From contig CM106585.1 of NCBI GenBank assembly GCA_048013815.1, positions 8,990,001-9,054,000 of the forward strand: 64,000 nucleotides of DNA, written 5' to 3'. Source of the stretch: Setoptus koraiensis (taxonomy: Eukaryota > Arthropoda). Positions within the stretch are counted from its first letter, which is position 1. Every line of letters starts with the position of its first letter. Positions 20,707 through 31,210 of the stretch are shown here, in pieces. A program made the translations under genes and the position numbers. The notes under the pieces are model-generated. The model saw only the letters and a list, made by a program, of their open reading frames with translations, did not search any database and was not told the DNA's origin.

Positions 20707-22356
20707 TTTTGGCGAGATTACAGTCACAGTGAGTGGCGCCACTGTGACGCAACAAGAGGATGACCCCGGACAGTGCGTGTGTTTGCAAATAACACCCAGC
20801 AGTCATTAATATTCTCATTAATTTTTATCTCGTACATCTTATCTCGTGTGTGTGTTGAACACAGAGAATGCCCCTTCGCTCTTTGCTGCAAACAAGGGCC
20901 CCAATAATACGCAATACGCCAGTGAGGCGCGCATTGCGTAATCTGGCCCGCAACGGCAGGGGGTCAGTTGAGTAGTATCTATAGTGTCTTTATAGAGTTC
21001 ACATAAAACGCAAACACACACACGCACACACAATTGACCACCGATCTTCTTGGCGATAAGTTTGCCTGACACAGTATCACATATATCACGACCACGACGA
21101 CAGACACACACACAGTCGCCATAGCAATAGCTAGCTCGCCAGCGACTCAACTTTGACATGGTGTAGCCACTGGGGCCCAGTGTAAATGACTGCTTTGTCT
21201 AATGTTGAATCTGGCCGCTAGTGTTCCAATGTGGCGTGTATTGTTGCGCACAGGTAACGCGATTTACTCTAGTTGAATTGTTCGCATGAGCGATCTCGCA
21301 CACTGGCTGCCTCGCCGAAGTCTTTGTTGTTTTTTATTTCGCCAACTCTCTCTCTCGTTAAAAGTGTGCCAAGCCCAAGTTTTGCCATTGTCGCAACCGG
21401 CAAAGATGCTCGCAATTAACGAGCAAACAAAAGTGCTCCCTCAGCATAGCGCCAACAACAGTGTAATTGGGGCATGGTGCTTGCATCAGTGTGAGCGCCC
21501 CCAAATGGCCGAGATCCCCGTGGGGCCGACCTGTGCGGCCGACACAGCCGCGTACTCGAACGGAGCCGCCCGCCGGATACCCGCCGGGACTGGTGCGGGG
21601 CCGCAAATCACTCGCTTGCCAAGCGAAAACCACTCAAGGTGCGGCGTTCGGCGGCGTTCGGCGGCGTTCCAAACAACACTCAGGCTGCATGAGCAGGTTG
21701 ATTGGTGGCGGTGACGCAAACTAAAAGATCATCATTGTTATTATGTGCGTTATTACATGCGTACCTCGGGCGCTCTCTGTTTTATCTGAGGCTCATCTTT
21801 AAACGGCACTGCCGGTTAAAGATGATGCGTCATAAATATGCACGAGTCCGACCAGACGCCGCCAACTCGGCCAAGTCATCCTGTTATTTTCTTGCTGTTT
21901 GTTTGGGCATGTGCCTAGATACCGTGCGAGATAACATACGAGCTAGAAATATCGTGCCAAGATGAAAATAGAATTTTTTTTTTGCCTTGTCGAGTGTAAC
22001 CAAATTTCGAGCTCACTTTTCTCACTTTTTCCACCTTTTTCTCTTTTTTCGGCTAGATATCGAGCCGAAAAAAGTCACACTCACTTGCCAGAGTACAGAC
22101 AACAACAGTTACTTTGGCAGCGCGCACTCTCAAGTTGAAGAATTGACAAAAAGAACGTACGCATACGTCTTATCGCAACAATTTTTCCTTTATGTTGTCA
22201 GTCTAGCCATTATGTAGAATGACACACACACTCACTGTATTGCTGTATTGCTGTTAGGCAATAACCCCTGATGGATTTATATATAATGCCAAAATGAAAA
22301 ATGAATACTACTTTAGTCACCCAACACAAGCTCACAAAATGATTGCGAATATTCGT

Positions 22357-22388
22357 CCTCGACTACACACAATTGGGTGTAGTCGAGG
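22357..22388. repeat. perfect 12-bp hairpin
   Basis: CCTCGACTACAC at 22357-22368 pairs exactly with GTGTAGTCGAGG at 22377-22388, leaving an 8-base loop. No known RNA family is recognised. Confidence 0.75.
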
Positions 22389-24340
22389 CAAACGCGCGAT
22401 GACACCAAACTGCATCACCCATTTGATTGGGTCGCGCGCTGTGTATGCCCGCGAAAAAAGTTTTCATTCACCTTTTATCTTGATAGAAGATTTTGTAATT
22501 TCACCAGCTCTATTGTATGCCTAGAATAATTTATGTCCTGGCCCTTTAATGGGGGCCCTTTTCGCCACCTAAACTCCCCCGCAGTCACAAGTTATAGCAG
22601 CCAATAACACCAAAATGATTGTCAGGTGCAAACAAACAGAAAGCAAACAAAACAGTCCGCGTGCACAGCAAACAATAGATCAAAAGTTATACCAATTCAT
22701 AGTTGCATCGAAACAATAACACCCGAGGTGCACGAGCTGAAACTTGAGGTCAAGCCAGCTAGGCACAGTGGCGTGCTGATTTTGCACCGGGTCCCTCCTC
22801 ACTGCATGTACCTGGCCCGTGAACAAATCCGCCAGATATAGGCGCTAAAACGAGCTCACAGCTTATTATTAAATTGTCTATGGCACGATGGTTCTAACGA
22901 GACATTGCACTACAATGTTTAGTCGGACTTAAATCCACAGCTGTCCGCTCCCCCGGACAGATCGGCCGCCCTCACAAATTGAGCGCCCCACTTGATTATC
23001 TTATTGCTTTTGCGACTGGTTCGTGAATTGTCTGTCTGTCTGTCTGTCTTTCTAGTTTATCAAGGTCGACTGTGGAGCTCGAATATCGTCAATTCGTTGA
23101 TTGATATTCATGAATTGTTGTCGTAAAGTAACACCAGCTTGCCAGCATCTTGAGCACAGTTGGTGTAAACATCAAACTGACTGTCTTGTGACATTAGACC
23201 GGGTTGGCATGGGGTCTCGGCGCTGAGGTAATGCCAGGGTGAGCATGCGCGGCCCTCTTCTCGTTTAATTAAGAGGACAATAAGTGATAGGTCGTCGTCG
23301 TTTGTAGTAATTAGTTGATGGACTTGCCGGGGTGCTCATTGTTATGCTGATTGAATGAAGGCTCAGCTCGCCTTAATTCATTTCGCTTCGGCGTCAACGA
23401 ATGAAATGGATTGATTACGTGTCACAGGGGACAGAATGTCAGCCCCATCAGCAAATTATCGCTGGCAAAATACTTTACATAATGCACTGTCGGCACAATT
23501 TCAGGGTGTTCGCAAGAATTGAAAGTGTCGCGCCACATGCTCACAGCTGCACTACCCAAAGAATGCGACACATACCCAATCTGTATCTTGGTTATTTTCT
23601 TGGCCTCACACCGTATTGTGTTGTTGCTAATCGTTATAACAATGGCCGATCCCATTGTATGATGCAAACACCGGACAAAACAAAAGATAACACAAAATGA
23701 CGGCCAAAAAAGAACAGCCATAAAGTGGGACCATCGAGTCGCATTGTTAGCTGTTTGGAATCATGAAAAGATGGAGTATTATTGGCATAAATGTTTTGTG
23801 ATTGCTAAAATAAATAGTGATCAAAATAGTGATTGAAAGCTTGCTGTCCATTTGCATTGTCTAGAGCTCTGTCGAACTTCGATAATTGAAGTTACCCGAT
23901 GAAATGAACCGCTCGGCGCGGCACAATGATGCCCAAATGAGCAAAAGCGCACGGGAGTGGGCGGCGACAACATGGCCGCACGGGTATGTGCGGACGCAAA
24001 CATGTGTGACGGGTAGTGAAGTAAATAGAGAAAAAACAAAAATGTTGACAGATTATTGAGTGAAGTTACTGGGGTCAGAGGAGCCAAACAAAAAGCGGGC
24101 CTATAGCTTATTATGTTGTCATTATCATTAATATAATCATTGTCATTATTTCTATTAATATCATCATATTGTTATTACCCATTGCCGGCCCATTGTTGTT
24201 GACATTATCGCCAGGATCGGCATAACCGGCTTGTGCGCCGCCATTGTTGAGGACACTATTAGCTGAATAGAGAATTGAGGCCGACAAAACTCCGCCACGA
24301 CACGGACACACAATAATTACGACACCAACAAGCACTAAAC

Positions 24341-24372
24341 TATAAATAGTTGGGCCAAACATCCAGTCAGTT
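24341..24372 (+). promoter_or_regulatory. TATA box and initiator of SF3A3
   Basis: TATAAATAG starts at 24341. An arthropod-type initiator TCAGTT lies at 24367-24372, about 26 bp downstream. Transcription would start near 24369, leaving a leader of only about 21 bases before the ATG at 24390. Confidence 0.65.
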
Positions 24373-24389
24373 CGTGATATATAAGTGAA

Positions 24390-25955
24390 ATGGATACCAT
24401 ATTAGAGCAGCAGAGATTGTTGCACGAGGAAAGAGATCGAGTGGAAAATGCCATGGCGTCAGAAATGGTCACGAAGAAATCCACACACAGAGAACAAATA
24501 AATTCAGACCATAGACTAAAGGCTCTGGTAGATCGTTACATGAGCTGCAGTAACAAGCTGGCAAAATTATATGAGGACGTCAGCGGAGATAGACAACAAG
24601 AGATTGAGGAATTGCGTGCTCCAAATGAATTTAGTCAATTTTATATGGCACTCAAGAAAATCAAACTTTTCTATAATAAGCATCAGGATGATCAGATTAT
24701 ACCCATGTCGTTGGAGTTTGAAGAGATGGAACGCGCCCGTGATCCGGCCAATAACAATCCACTAGACAAATTAAATGAGAATCTAGTTGAATTTACAGAC
24801 GAAGAAGGTTATGGTAGACATTTAGACTTAATTAATATCCATGAACAGTACCTCAATTTGAAGAACATCGATAAGATAGACTATTTGACTTACTTAGACA
24901 GATTTGATAAATTTTATGAATTGCCACGAGAGAGTAAATTATCTGCCGGCTTCAAGGAATATTTAGAAGCCATGATAGCTTACCTACAGGACTATTGTAG
25001 TCGTTTTAAGCCCCTGTTGGACATGCAAGATTTTCTAGACAAGGTTATAGCCGATTTTGAATATCAGTGGGAGGAGGGAATTTTTCCTGGCTGGCCAAGC
25101 AAAGAACTAATGCAGGAACAACATAAACAGGCGCTACAACATGAGACAAACTCGGCCGGTGTAACCGACTCAATTAATCTAGATGACTATTTGTATAAGG
25201 AACAACTATATGAACTAGGTTTAAACAATTTGAAATTGGCACTGATGGCTCGCGGATTGAAGTGCGGCGGAACTCTCGAGGAGAGGGCTCATAGATTGTG
25301 GCTAACAAAAGGAAAATCGTCAGAGGAGATTAACGACAATCTCAAAGCGAAAACAAATCATTCAAAGAAAAGTGCCCCCAAGAAAGATGTGACCAAAATG
25401 AAAGAAATCGCTCAATTAGAGGCTATTATCTACAGAATGGTAGAATTATTGGAGGAGAATAAATTGGCCACCATTGAAAATGTTCAGCGTAAACAATCTC
25501 GAACGGCTGGCGAAAGAGAGGACTCTGAAGAGGAATTGAGCGACGGCGATTTAGACGATGACGACGACACAGAAGTTATTTATAATCCGAAAAATTTGCC
25601 ACTAGGTTGGGACGGCAAGCCTATACCGTATTGGTTGTACAAGCTTCATGGTTTAAATATCACTTATACTTGTGAGATTTGTGGCAATGCCACCTACAAA
25701 GGTCCAAAGACGTTCCAAAGGCACTTCGCTGAATGGCGTCACGCTCACGGTATGCGTTGTTTAGGTATACCAAATACTGCCCATTTTGCCAATATAACCC
25801 AAATAGAGGATGCAATTAATTTGTGGGAGAAATTAAAAAATGAAAAGCACAAAGATAAACATGAGCCACTCAACGAGGAAGAATATGAAGATTCCCAAGG
25901 CAATGTGGTCAATAAGAAGACTTACGAGGATCTCAAACGCCAAGGACTGTTGTAG
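24390..25955 (+). CDS. SF3A3: splicing factor 3A subunit 3 (SF3a60)
   Basis: A single uninterrupted exon encodes 521 residues (human SF3A3 has 501). It starts MDTILEQQRLLHEERDR, the conserved family N-terminus. Next come the APNEFSQFYMALKKIK helix region, the SF3A1/SF3A2-contacting middle part, a SAP-like segment at about 271-311 (LYELGLNNLKLALMARGLKCGGT), an acidic linker, and a C-terminal matrin-type zinc finger with C428, C431, H445 and H451. SF3A3 joins SF3A1 and SF3A2 in the SF3a complex of the U2 snRNP and helps to define the branch site; it acts in the nucleus. There are no introns. The intact frame and promoter show it is not a dead retrocopy, though an ancient retrogene origin cannot be excluded from one window. 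Confidence 0.97.
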   Translation: MDTILEQQRLLHEERDRVENAMASEMVTKKSTHREQINSDHRLKALVDRYMSCSNKLAKLYEDVSGDRQQEIEELRAPNEFSQFYMALKKIKLFYNKHQDDQIIPMSLEFEEMERARDPANNNPLDKLNENLVEFTDEEGYGRHLDLINIHEQYLNLKNIDKIDYLTYLDRFDKFYELPRESKLSAGFKEYLEAMIAYLQDYCSRFKPLLDMQDFLDKVIADFEYQWEEGIFPGWPSKELMQEQHKQALQHETNSAGVTDSINLDDYLYKEQLYELGLNNLKLALMARGLKCGGTLEERAHRLWLTKGKSSEEINDNLKAKTNHSKKSAPKKDVTKMKEIAQLEAIIYRMVELLEENKLATIENVQRKQSRTAGEREDSEEELSDGDLDDDDDTEVIYNPKNLPLGWDGKPIPYWLYKLHGLNITYTCEICGNATYKGPKTFQRHFAEWRHAHGMRCLGIPNTAHFANITQIEDAINLWEKLKNEKHKDKHEPLNEEEYEDSQGNVVNKKTYEDLKRQGLL

Positions 25956-26366
25956 TGAAGTATAGTTGGCAAGACACAAGAAAACTAGACTACTATAGAT
26001 GTTATTTATCTAACACTATTATTGGAAATAATAATAATGATAATAATTTAATGAAAACATTGCTAAAAACATTATGTGCGTGTTGATGTGCAGGATAGAG
26101 TTGTAGTCAGTCTACAGAGAGATAAGTGGAACAAAGATATTGATGAATGATTCTTTAAACTAGTTGATTGTTGTTGTGGCCACAATTGTCGATCTTATTG
26201 TATGAACATGACATTGCTATATCAGCAATCATTATCATAATGATGATTATTGTGAAGGAGGCCACCACTCGCTCAGTTTGTCGAAGATATCCAGTTGTCC
26301 AGTGGCTGTTGTTGATGTCGAGACTTATGTCGATCTTTTCACTTCTATCTTTATGGTACCAATCAC
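25956..26366. other. convergent 3' spacer
   Basis: This is the 3' flank shared by SF3A3 (+) and a secreted-family gene (-). It contains AATAATAATAATGATAATAAT low-complexity sequence near 26020-26050. No further gene is seen. Confidence 0.5.
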
Positions 26367-27146
26367 CTATAAAGTTCCAACCGCTCCAACTCCTGATGCT
26401 CCTTTTGCGCCAACTGCACCAATAGCTCCAGTTGCTTTGCCGGATTGGCGCTCGAACTCACCACTAGATTGACCAGCACCAACTTTATCTTGCTCAATGA
26501 ATCCTTCTCTGTCGCGGAATCCCTGGTCAATGTTGACATCCTTGATTGTTTCGTGGCCGAAACCCTTGTTGTCTGTCCTGATGTTTTCACGGTTGTGTCC
26601 GCTGATGTCCTTGAAGGCGCCAGCGGTGTGGCTTGCACCAACACCCGACTTATGGAAGCTTCCGCGCTCACGTTCTCCTTGGATCGAGCCAATAGCTCCA
26701 ACGGCTCCCACTGATCCAACTGTGCCAGCACCGACGGCACCCGCTGGTCGGCTACCGCGAAATCCGCCCTGACCGCCGGAAAATTTCAATGGTACTTGAG
26801 ATGATGAGTGATGTGTAGCACCATGAGAGCCTCTTCCGCTTGAGATCAGTAATTCTTCAAGGGATACTTCGTCCAGGCCTGATGACGAGCCGTAGCCATG
26901 GTGACCGTACGAGCCGGAGCCCGACAACAGATAAGATTGACGTCTGAATTCTAATTCGCGCAACAATTCATAATCGCTAACATACTCCAATTGGCATTGA
27001 TGGTAGTGTGATGATGATGGGTAGGATTGTTCCACTGCGTAACTGGACACAGGTACTTCGAAGCTGGAGCTGCTGCCGTGAGCAGCCACCAAAACCGCCA
27101 GGCTCATTGTCGCCAGACACAAGCTAATAATCTTTGCCGAGGCCAT
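26367..27146 (-). CDS. secreted family protein A (Gly/Ser/His-rich, unknown function)
   Basis: Starting at the ATG at 27146 the frame gives 259 residues in one exon. Residues 1-22 form a signal peptide (MASAKIISLCLATMSLAVL, cut near VAA). A conserved block follows: CQLEYVSDYELLRELEFRR, then LDEVSLEELLISSG. Next is a Gly/Ser/His-rich spacer, a GAVGAGTVGSVGAVGA stretch, and a charged C-terminal block with a roughly 13-residue rhythm (GxF...SG.....), including KDVNIDQGFRDREGFIEQDK. Its closest relative in this window is the gene at 49.0 kb, nearly identical over the last 100 or so residues; the gene at 30.1 kb is a distant paralogue. No known domain is recognised. A cuticle, silk or matrix role is possible but not shown. 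A non-coding leader exon lies at 27297-27361, and the coding exon begins after CAACAG near 27155. Confidence 0.88.
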   Translation of the reverse strand: MASAKIISLCLATMSLAVLVAAHGSSSSFEVPVSSYAVEQSYPSSSHYHQCQLEYVSDYELLRELEFRRQSYLLSGSGSYGHHGYGSSSGLDEVSLEELLISSGRGSHGATHHSSSQVPLKFSGGQGGFRGSRPAGAVGAGTVGSVGAVGAIGSIQGERERGSFHKSGVGASHTAGAFKDISGHNRENIRTDNKGFGHETIKDVNIDQGFRDREGFIEQDKVGAGQSSGEFERQSGKATGAIGAVGAKGASGVGAVGTL

Positions 27147-27296
27147 TGTGTTGTCCTGTTGCGTTGTTGTTTCCAAATTGGATCGTCTAAGTCGAGAATT
27201 GAGAAAAGACAATTAATATAATGAGTTGAGAGATTGAGAGTTTGAAAATTGAGACTTTTGCGGTGTAAAATTTGTTCACTCGTTCACCGTGCCTAC

Positions 27297-27361
27297 CTGA
27301 TAATGATTGCTAGTGAAACTGATTACTGGTTACTTCTTGATTGGACAACCCAAGTGGTACT
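27297..27361 (-). other. 5' non-coding exon of secreted family gene A
   Basis: The predicted start of transcription is at the A of a TCAGTA initiator (27361). The exon ends ATTATCAG|GTAGGC at 27297, about 65 bases long. The leader of the 49-kb paralogue has the same length and aligns with it. The intron (27156-27296) separates it from the coding exon. Confidence 0.6.
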
Positions 27362-27395
27362 GATGACAATCGGCAGCGGACGGCTCGCTTAAATA
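27358..27395 (-). promoter_or_regulatory. TATA box and initiator of secreted family gene A
   Basis: On the minus strand TATTTAAG (27395-27388) is followed about 30 bp later by TCATCAGTACC, whose TCAGTA lies at 27363-27358. The same initiator with matching flanks (ACCAxTTGxGTTGTCC) occurs at the 49-kb paralogue. Confidence 0.65.
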
Positions 27396-29719
27396 CTCTC
27401 AGTTTCAATTGAAAACATACAAATCCAATATTTTCGCTATGCAACGTTCGCCCCATCTGTCCTTGATTACGCTGCACGTATGGACCACGTAAGCCGACCG
27501 AAAATCAAGTGCAGCCAGCAACAACAACAACAGCAATTGATTTGCAATGGGCGCCGTCGATGTCGATGACAGGCTCAATTAATTAGCACGAGCAAACAAT
27601 GCTTGCTCATGTTGCCGATTTGATTTGTTCATCGTCAGTCGACTCGCTGGCGGCTTGATACTTCCGATGATGCGCTTGCTGTGTGATTGCTGGCTGCGTG
27701 TCACGTCACCCGGGAGCCGACACAAGAAAAGCGAGGACGAGAAAAACAAAACAGAGAGCAAATGAAACAAACGAACAAAATGAAACAAATGAGACAAAAT
27801 GAAATGGCAACAATTAGCCACCAGGTAAATGAGAAAATTATTTAATGCACAATCTCTGGAGCCAAGCCACTTGTTCACATTGTGAGCGCGATTAGTTGCG
27901 ACTCGAAACGAGTTTAACAGACCACACCAATCTCGGCCACTTGCAGAAATGTTTGCTCATGTTGATTTGGTTTTGCTCCAGTGGCACCAATGAATAATGC
28001 GCTGCTTACGTAACTATTTGCTGACTATGTACACTGGCTGAAAACAGATAACAATAATAATGAAAGTTCAACAATTAAAGCAGCAGCAGCAGCCAGTTTC
28101 GTAGTGTCAGGCAATTTAGATTGAGTTTGCTGTTTCATTTGTTTTTTCATCGGTGAGCACTCATTTGGTCGATTAAGTTTTATAATTGCGCGCAACGAGT
28201 CATTTATCACGGATTAGTTAGCGTTGGTGCCAGTGCTGACGGGTGACAAATGAGCTTCACTCGATTGCCCTCTCTGCGGCCCATTATTATTGGCCCAACT
28301 AGGCCCAGTAATAAGTAGCAGTGATAATGGCGATAGTCGTGCGAATACCCCAAAGTGCCATTAAAAAGTAAAATCGAAAATAATCACAAGTATTGAAATA
28401 TCTGCGCCGCGGCCGGGTTAGTGTGTAACGCGCCGGCGAGAGAGAGAGAGAGAGAGGGGGGGATCGTTACCGATTTGAAATGAGATTTTCGAAAGTTAAC
28501 ACTGACTTTTGTGGGGCCATCTTCGAGCGCTATAAACTTTCAATTTTGTCACTGGTGTTTCAATTTAGTCACTAGTAAGCGCAACCCCAAATTATCATTA
28601 CCCGAAAACTATCATCACCTAAGTGACACACAAAATGGCTATTTACTGCAAATGATAACTGTCTTCTCTTTTGGGTGGCTGTGCCGCTGAGAAGCGACGA
28701 TAAAAGTCTTGCTCCTCGAATAATAGATATTAGATTTTGGCTTCAGAATGGATGGTTGCATGGCAGGTATCACAAAATGTTGGCGCCCTCGCTGGGGCAC
28801 ATAAAATGTCGCTGACTCCATCTCTTTCGCTCAACTCCAAATAAAGTCTCCCTCCCCCTCCCACTTCAACCACAAACCACATTTCAAGTGTGCATTTGAA
28901 TGCGCTTAAAATTGCAGTTGTTGTTTTGGGCGCCAGTGGACACACGATCATTACGTCATAATAGCTGCTATTAGGTCACAACATACAGCAATGGGCCGGT
29001 GATCAAAAGTGATTTAGGCCGAGCAGTGGCTGCAGCCCAGCAGTGGATGTAGACACTAGAGCCTAGTGAGTAGAGATAGAGAGAAATTGATAATGTTAAA
29101 ATAGAGCAAACATCATCAATTTTAATTTTCTCTTTCTTTTTCCATTTTGTGCCCGAACTGTTATAGCAGTATATGATAGTATATAGACAATGACAACTAC
29201 ACTTTAGCGCAATTATTAGCCAGCCAAACGGGCCTTTCTGTGGCAGTGTTTTTTTTTTGATGACTATTCCACAATGTTTCTATCCTTCGTTTGCTCTTTC
29301 GGCCCGTTGTGACAGCCAGTGGATTAGATCACTAGTGTCGCTAATGACAAATGATGACCTTACGTGTCACACGATCTCATCGGTGACTTATTGGCGGTTA
29401 ACAGGCAAAGTGACTTAGTGGAGATGACTTGGTCATCATCATTTGGTGTTGCCATTAGGCGAGTTTTACCACTCGATGATGATCAATTGTCAGTTGTCGT
29501 CAATTGAGACAAATCGTTGCAACGGCCTGCTCAGGTACTCACACAACTCGTGAGCCATCGTGTAGCCCTATTGTGTGCCGTATGGTAGCTGGATGACTGA
29601 GTCACAATTGTTGACGAGTCACAAGAATTGATTTTGCCAGCGACAATTGGCAAATAGATTATGTGATCAGCGAATTATCATTAATTGTTGCCAATTGTCA
29701 ACGTGCGATGTGGCGCTGA
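27396..29719. other. gene-free divergent intergenic region
   Basis: It separates the divergent secreted-family genes A and B. I see a GA run followed by a G run near 28438-28462, an orphan TATAAA near 28542, and no coding signal. It may contain control elements shared by the two genes. Confidence 0.45.
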
Positions 29720-29727
29720 TATAAATA
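29720..29727 (+). promoter_or_regulatory. TATA box of secreted family gene B
   Basis: TATAAATA at 29720-29727 lies about 360 bp upstream of the ATG. It precedes a leader exon that would start near 29750 and ends CAG|GTGAGT at 29936. A clear TCAGT initiator is not seen. Confidence 0.5.
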
Positions 29728-29749
29728 GATCGACAACTGGCCGTCCGGC

Positions 29750-29936
29750 GACACTTGATAACTTGATAACACTTGGAGTTGCGACTTGATTGATCACCGA
29801 CACACACACAGTCCAGCAAAACAAACAGCAAACAACAGTCGGCGGTCGAGCAAACAATCAATCGTCATCGTCACATTAGAATAGACGGCAAACAGTATAT
29901 TTGACAGCGTCAATTGAACGCCAGGCCACAAGTCAG
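29750..29936 (+). other. 5' non-coding exon of secreted family gene B
   Basis: The predicted leader runs from about 30 bp after the TATA box to the donor GTCAG|GTGAGT. The intron ends GCGCAACAG at 30077, three bases before the ATG. This non-coding leader plus a single coding exon is the same architecture as in genes A and C. Confidence 0.5.
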
Positions 29937-30080
29937 GTGAGTGCACGCGTACAGCAAAGTGTCACAACTGTCACAGTGTTTAAAACTAACTTGTCACTCT
30001 ATTATATAACTGACTTGTCACTAAATTACATCGACTAACTCATCGTGTCACATTGGTCGTGATTTATTGCGCAACAGACA

Positions 30081-30878
30081 ATGGTTTCCGGCAGCAGCAG
30101 CAGCAGTGGCAATTTGGTGGGCCTGCTCACGAATGGGGCCCTCGTATTGGGCGCCATGTTGAGCGTGGTGTCGTGCTTCTCCGAGGAGGTGTATCCGTCT
30201 GAGGAGTTGCAAGTGAATCAGCGTCAGCATTTCCGAAGATCGCTGCCCACGCACAATGTTGGCTTTTCGCGTGGTCAGTGTCTGGACATACTGTTAGACG
30301 AGGAACTATTGAACGAATTGACATTTCGTCGTTTGCAGCGCCAACGTTTGGCTCACCGAGGCGGCGAAGTGTCGCCATTGCATCATGGCACTCACATTGG
30401 AACGCCACTGGCTGTCACAAATGGCGCTCATCATCATCATCATCATCATGCGCATCACCCTGGCGGACAGGTGTCGCAAGAATTGGTGGCGGGTGGCTTT
30501 GAGCAGGATTCGGCGGGCCTTGTTGGCGGTCAGTTTGAGCGAGAGCACGAGCACGATCACGCGCAATTGGACAACAAAAAATTAGAATTGGGTCATGTTA
30601 GTGGTCAGTTTTCGGATGTTGGCGCCAGCGACAAGAAAGTGTTTGAATCGGACACAAAGTCGCACGGATTGTTTGGTGGCAAAGACAAGCACGTTCGGCT
30701 TGAGGAGGACGCAAATGTGCGCGACCGGGAGGGCCGCTTCGAGGGCGACCTGCTCAAGGCAGAGAAATCGCGCGCCGTCTTAGATCACGATCGCAAGGCG
30801 AGCGCCGCCAAATTGGTCGGGGCCGGCGTGAAGCACTCGTCGGGCTCGTTCGTGGGCGCAAAACAACAGGCAAACTAG
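30081..30878 (+). CDS. secreted family protein B (His-rich divergent paralogue, unknown function)
   Basis: One coding exon of 265 residues. A hydrophobic segment at about 11-33 (LVGLLTNGALVLGAML..SC) after a polar Ser-rich start is a likely signal peptide. The block CLDILLDEELLNELTFRRLQ matches CQLEYVSDYELLRELEFRR of protein A. A central His run (HHHHHHHAHH) and a Gly/Gln/Glu/His-rich part follow. The C-terminal charged block has SGQF.D...SDTKSHG and NVRDREGRFEGD, which align with SGAF.D...RTDNKGFG and GFRDREGFIEQD of proteins A and C. It lacks their GAVGAGTVG stretch. Family membership is inferred from these shared blocks and the gene layout. Function is unknown; the His run could bind metal or be simple repeat expansion. 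A possible AATAAA lies at 31366-31371. Confidence 0.83.
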   Translation: MVSGSSSSSGNLVGLLTNGALVLGAMLSVVSCFSEEVYPSEELQVNQRQHFRRSLPTHNVGFSRGQCLDILLDEELLNELTFRRLQRQRLAHRGGEVSPLHHGTHIGTPLAVTNGAHHHHHHHAHHPGGQVSQELVAGGFEQDSAGLVGGQFEREHEHDHAQLDNKKLELGHVSGQFSDVGASDKKVFESDTKSHGLFGGKDKHVRLEEDANVRDREGRFEGDLLKAEKSRAVLDHDRKASAAKLVGAGVKHSSGSFVGAKQQAN

Positions 30879-31142
30879 ATTATTATTGTTGTCGCCAACA
30901 ACTGATTTGTCGTTGTTGGTGGACACGCCGCAAACTGTTGTTGTTGTTGTTGTTGTTCAACACGGCCGACATGAGGCCCGCCAATACGAGACAACGCTCG
31001 CACAATGCAAATCAACCAGCCGCTTGGATATCAATCAATATGTTGATTCTATTATTATTATTGTTAGTGTTATTATTATTATTATTATTATTTGCAGCAA
31101 CATTGTTCCGCCAGAGGCGCTGCCAGCGACAACGGCAAACAG

Positions 31143-31210
31143 CAACTGGACAACATGGCGCCCAACATTGGACAACATGGCGCCCAACACTGGACAGCAT
31201 GGCGCCCAAA
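31143..31210. repeat. 21-bp tandem repeat, three units
   Basis: ACTGGACAACATGGCGCCCA-type units repeat three times with few changes, about 270 bp after the stop of secreted gene B and so possibly in its 3' UTR. Confidence 0.8.

Larger units (their letters stand above)
15023..24340. other. 9.3-kb gene-free region
   Basis: I find no gene here on either strand. Open frames are short or repeat-driven. The DNA holds an (AAT)n run near 15418-15440, a (GACT)n run near 16422-16451, TTG triplets near 17340, CGGT-rich repeats near 17600-17705, CAG/AAC triplets near 18070-18135, an (AC)n run near 19277-19299 and GTTGTC repeats near 20590-20700. The stretch from 15 to 16.6 kb is AT-rich; from 17 kb onward it becomes more GC-rich with frequent CpG. 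Confidence 0.5.
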
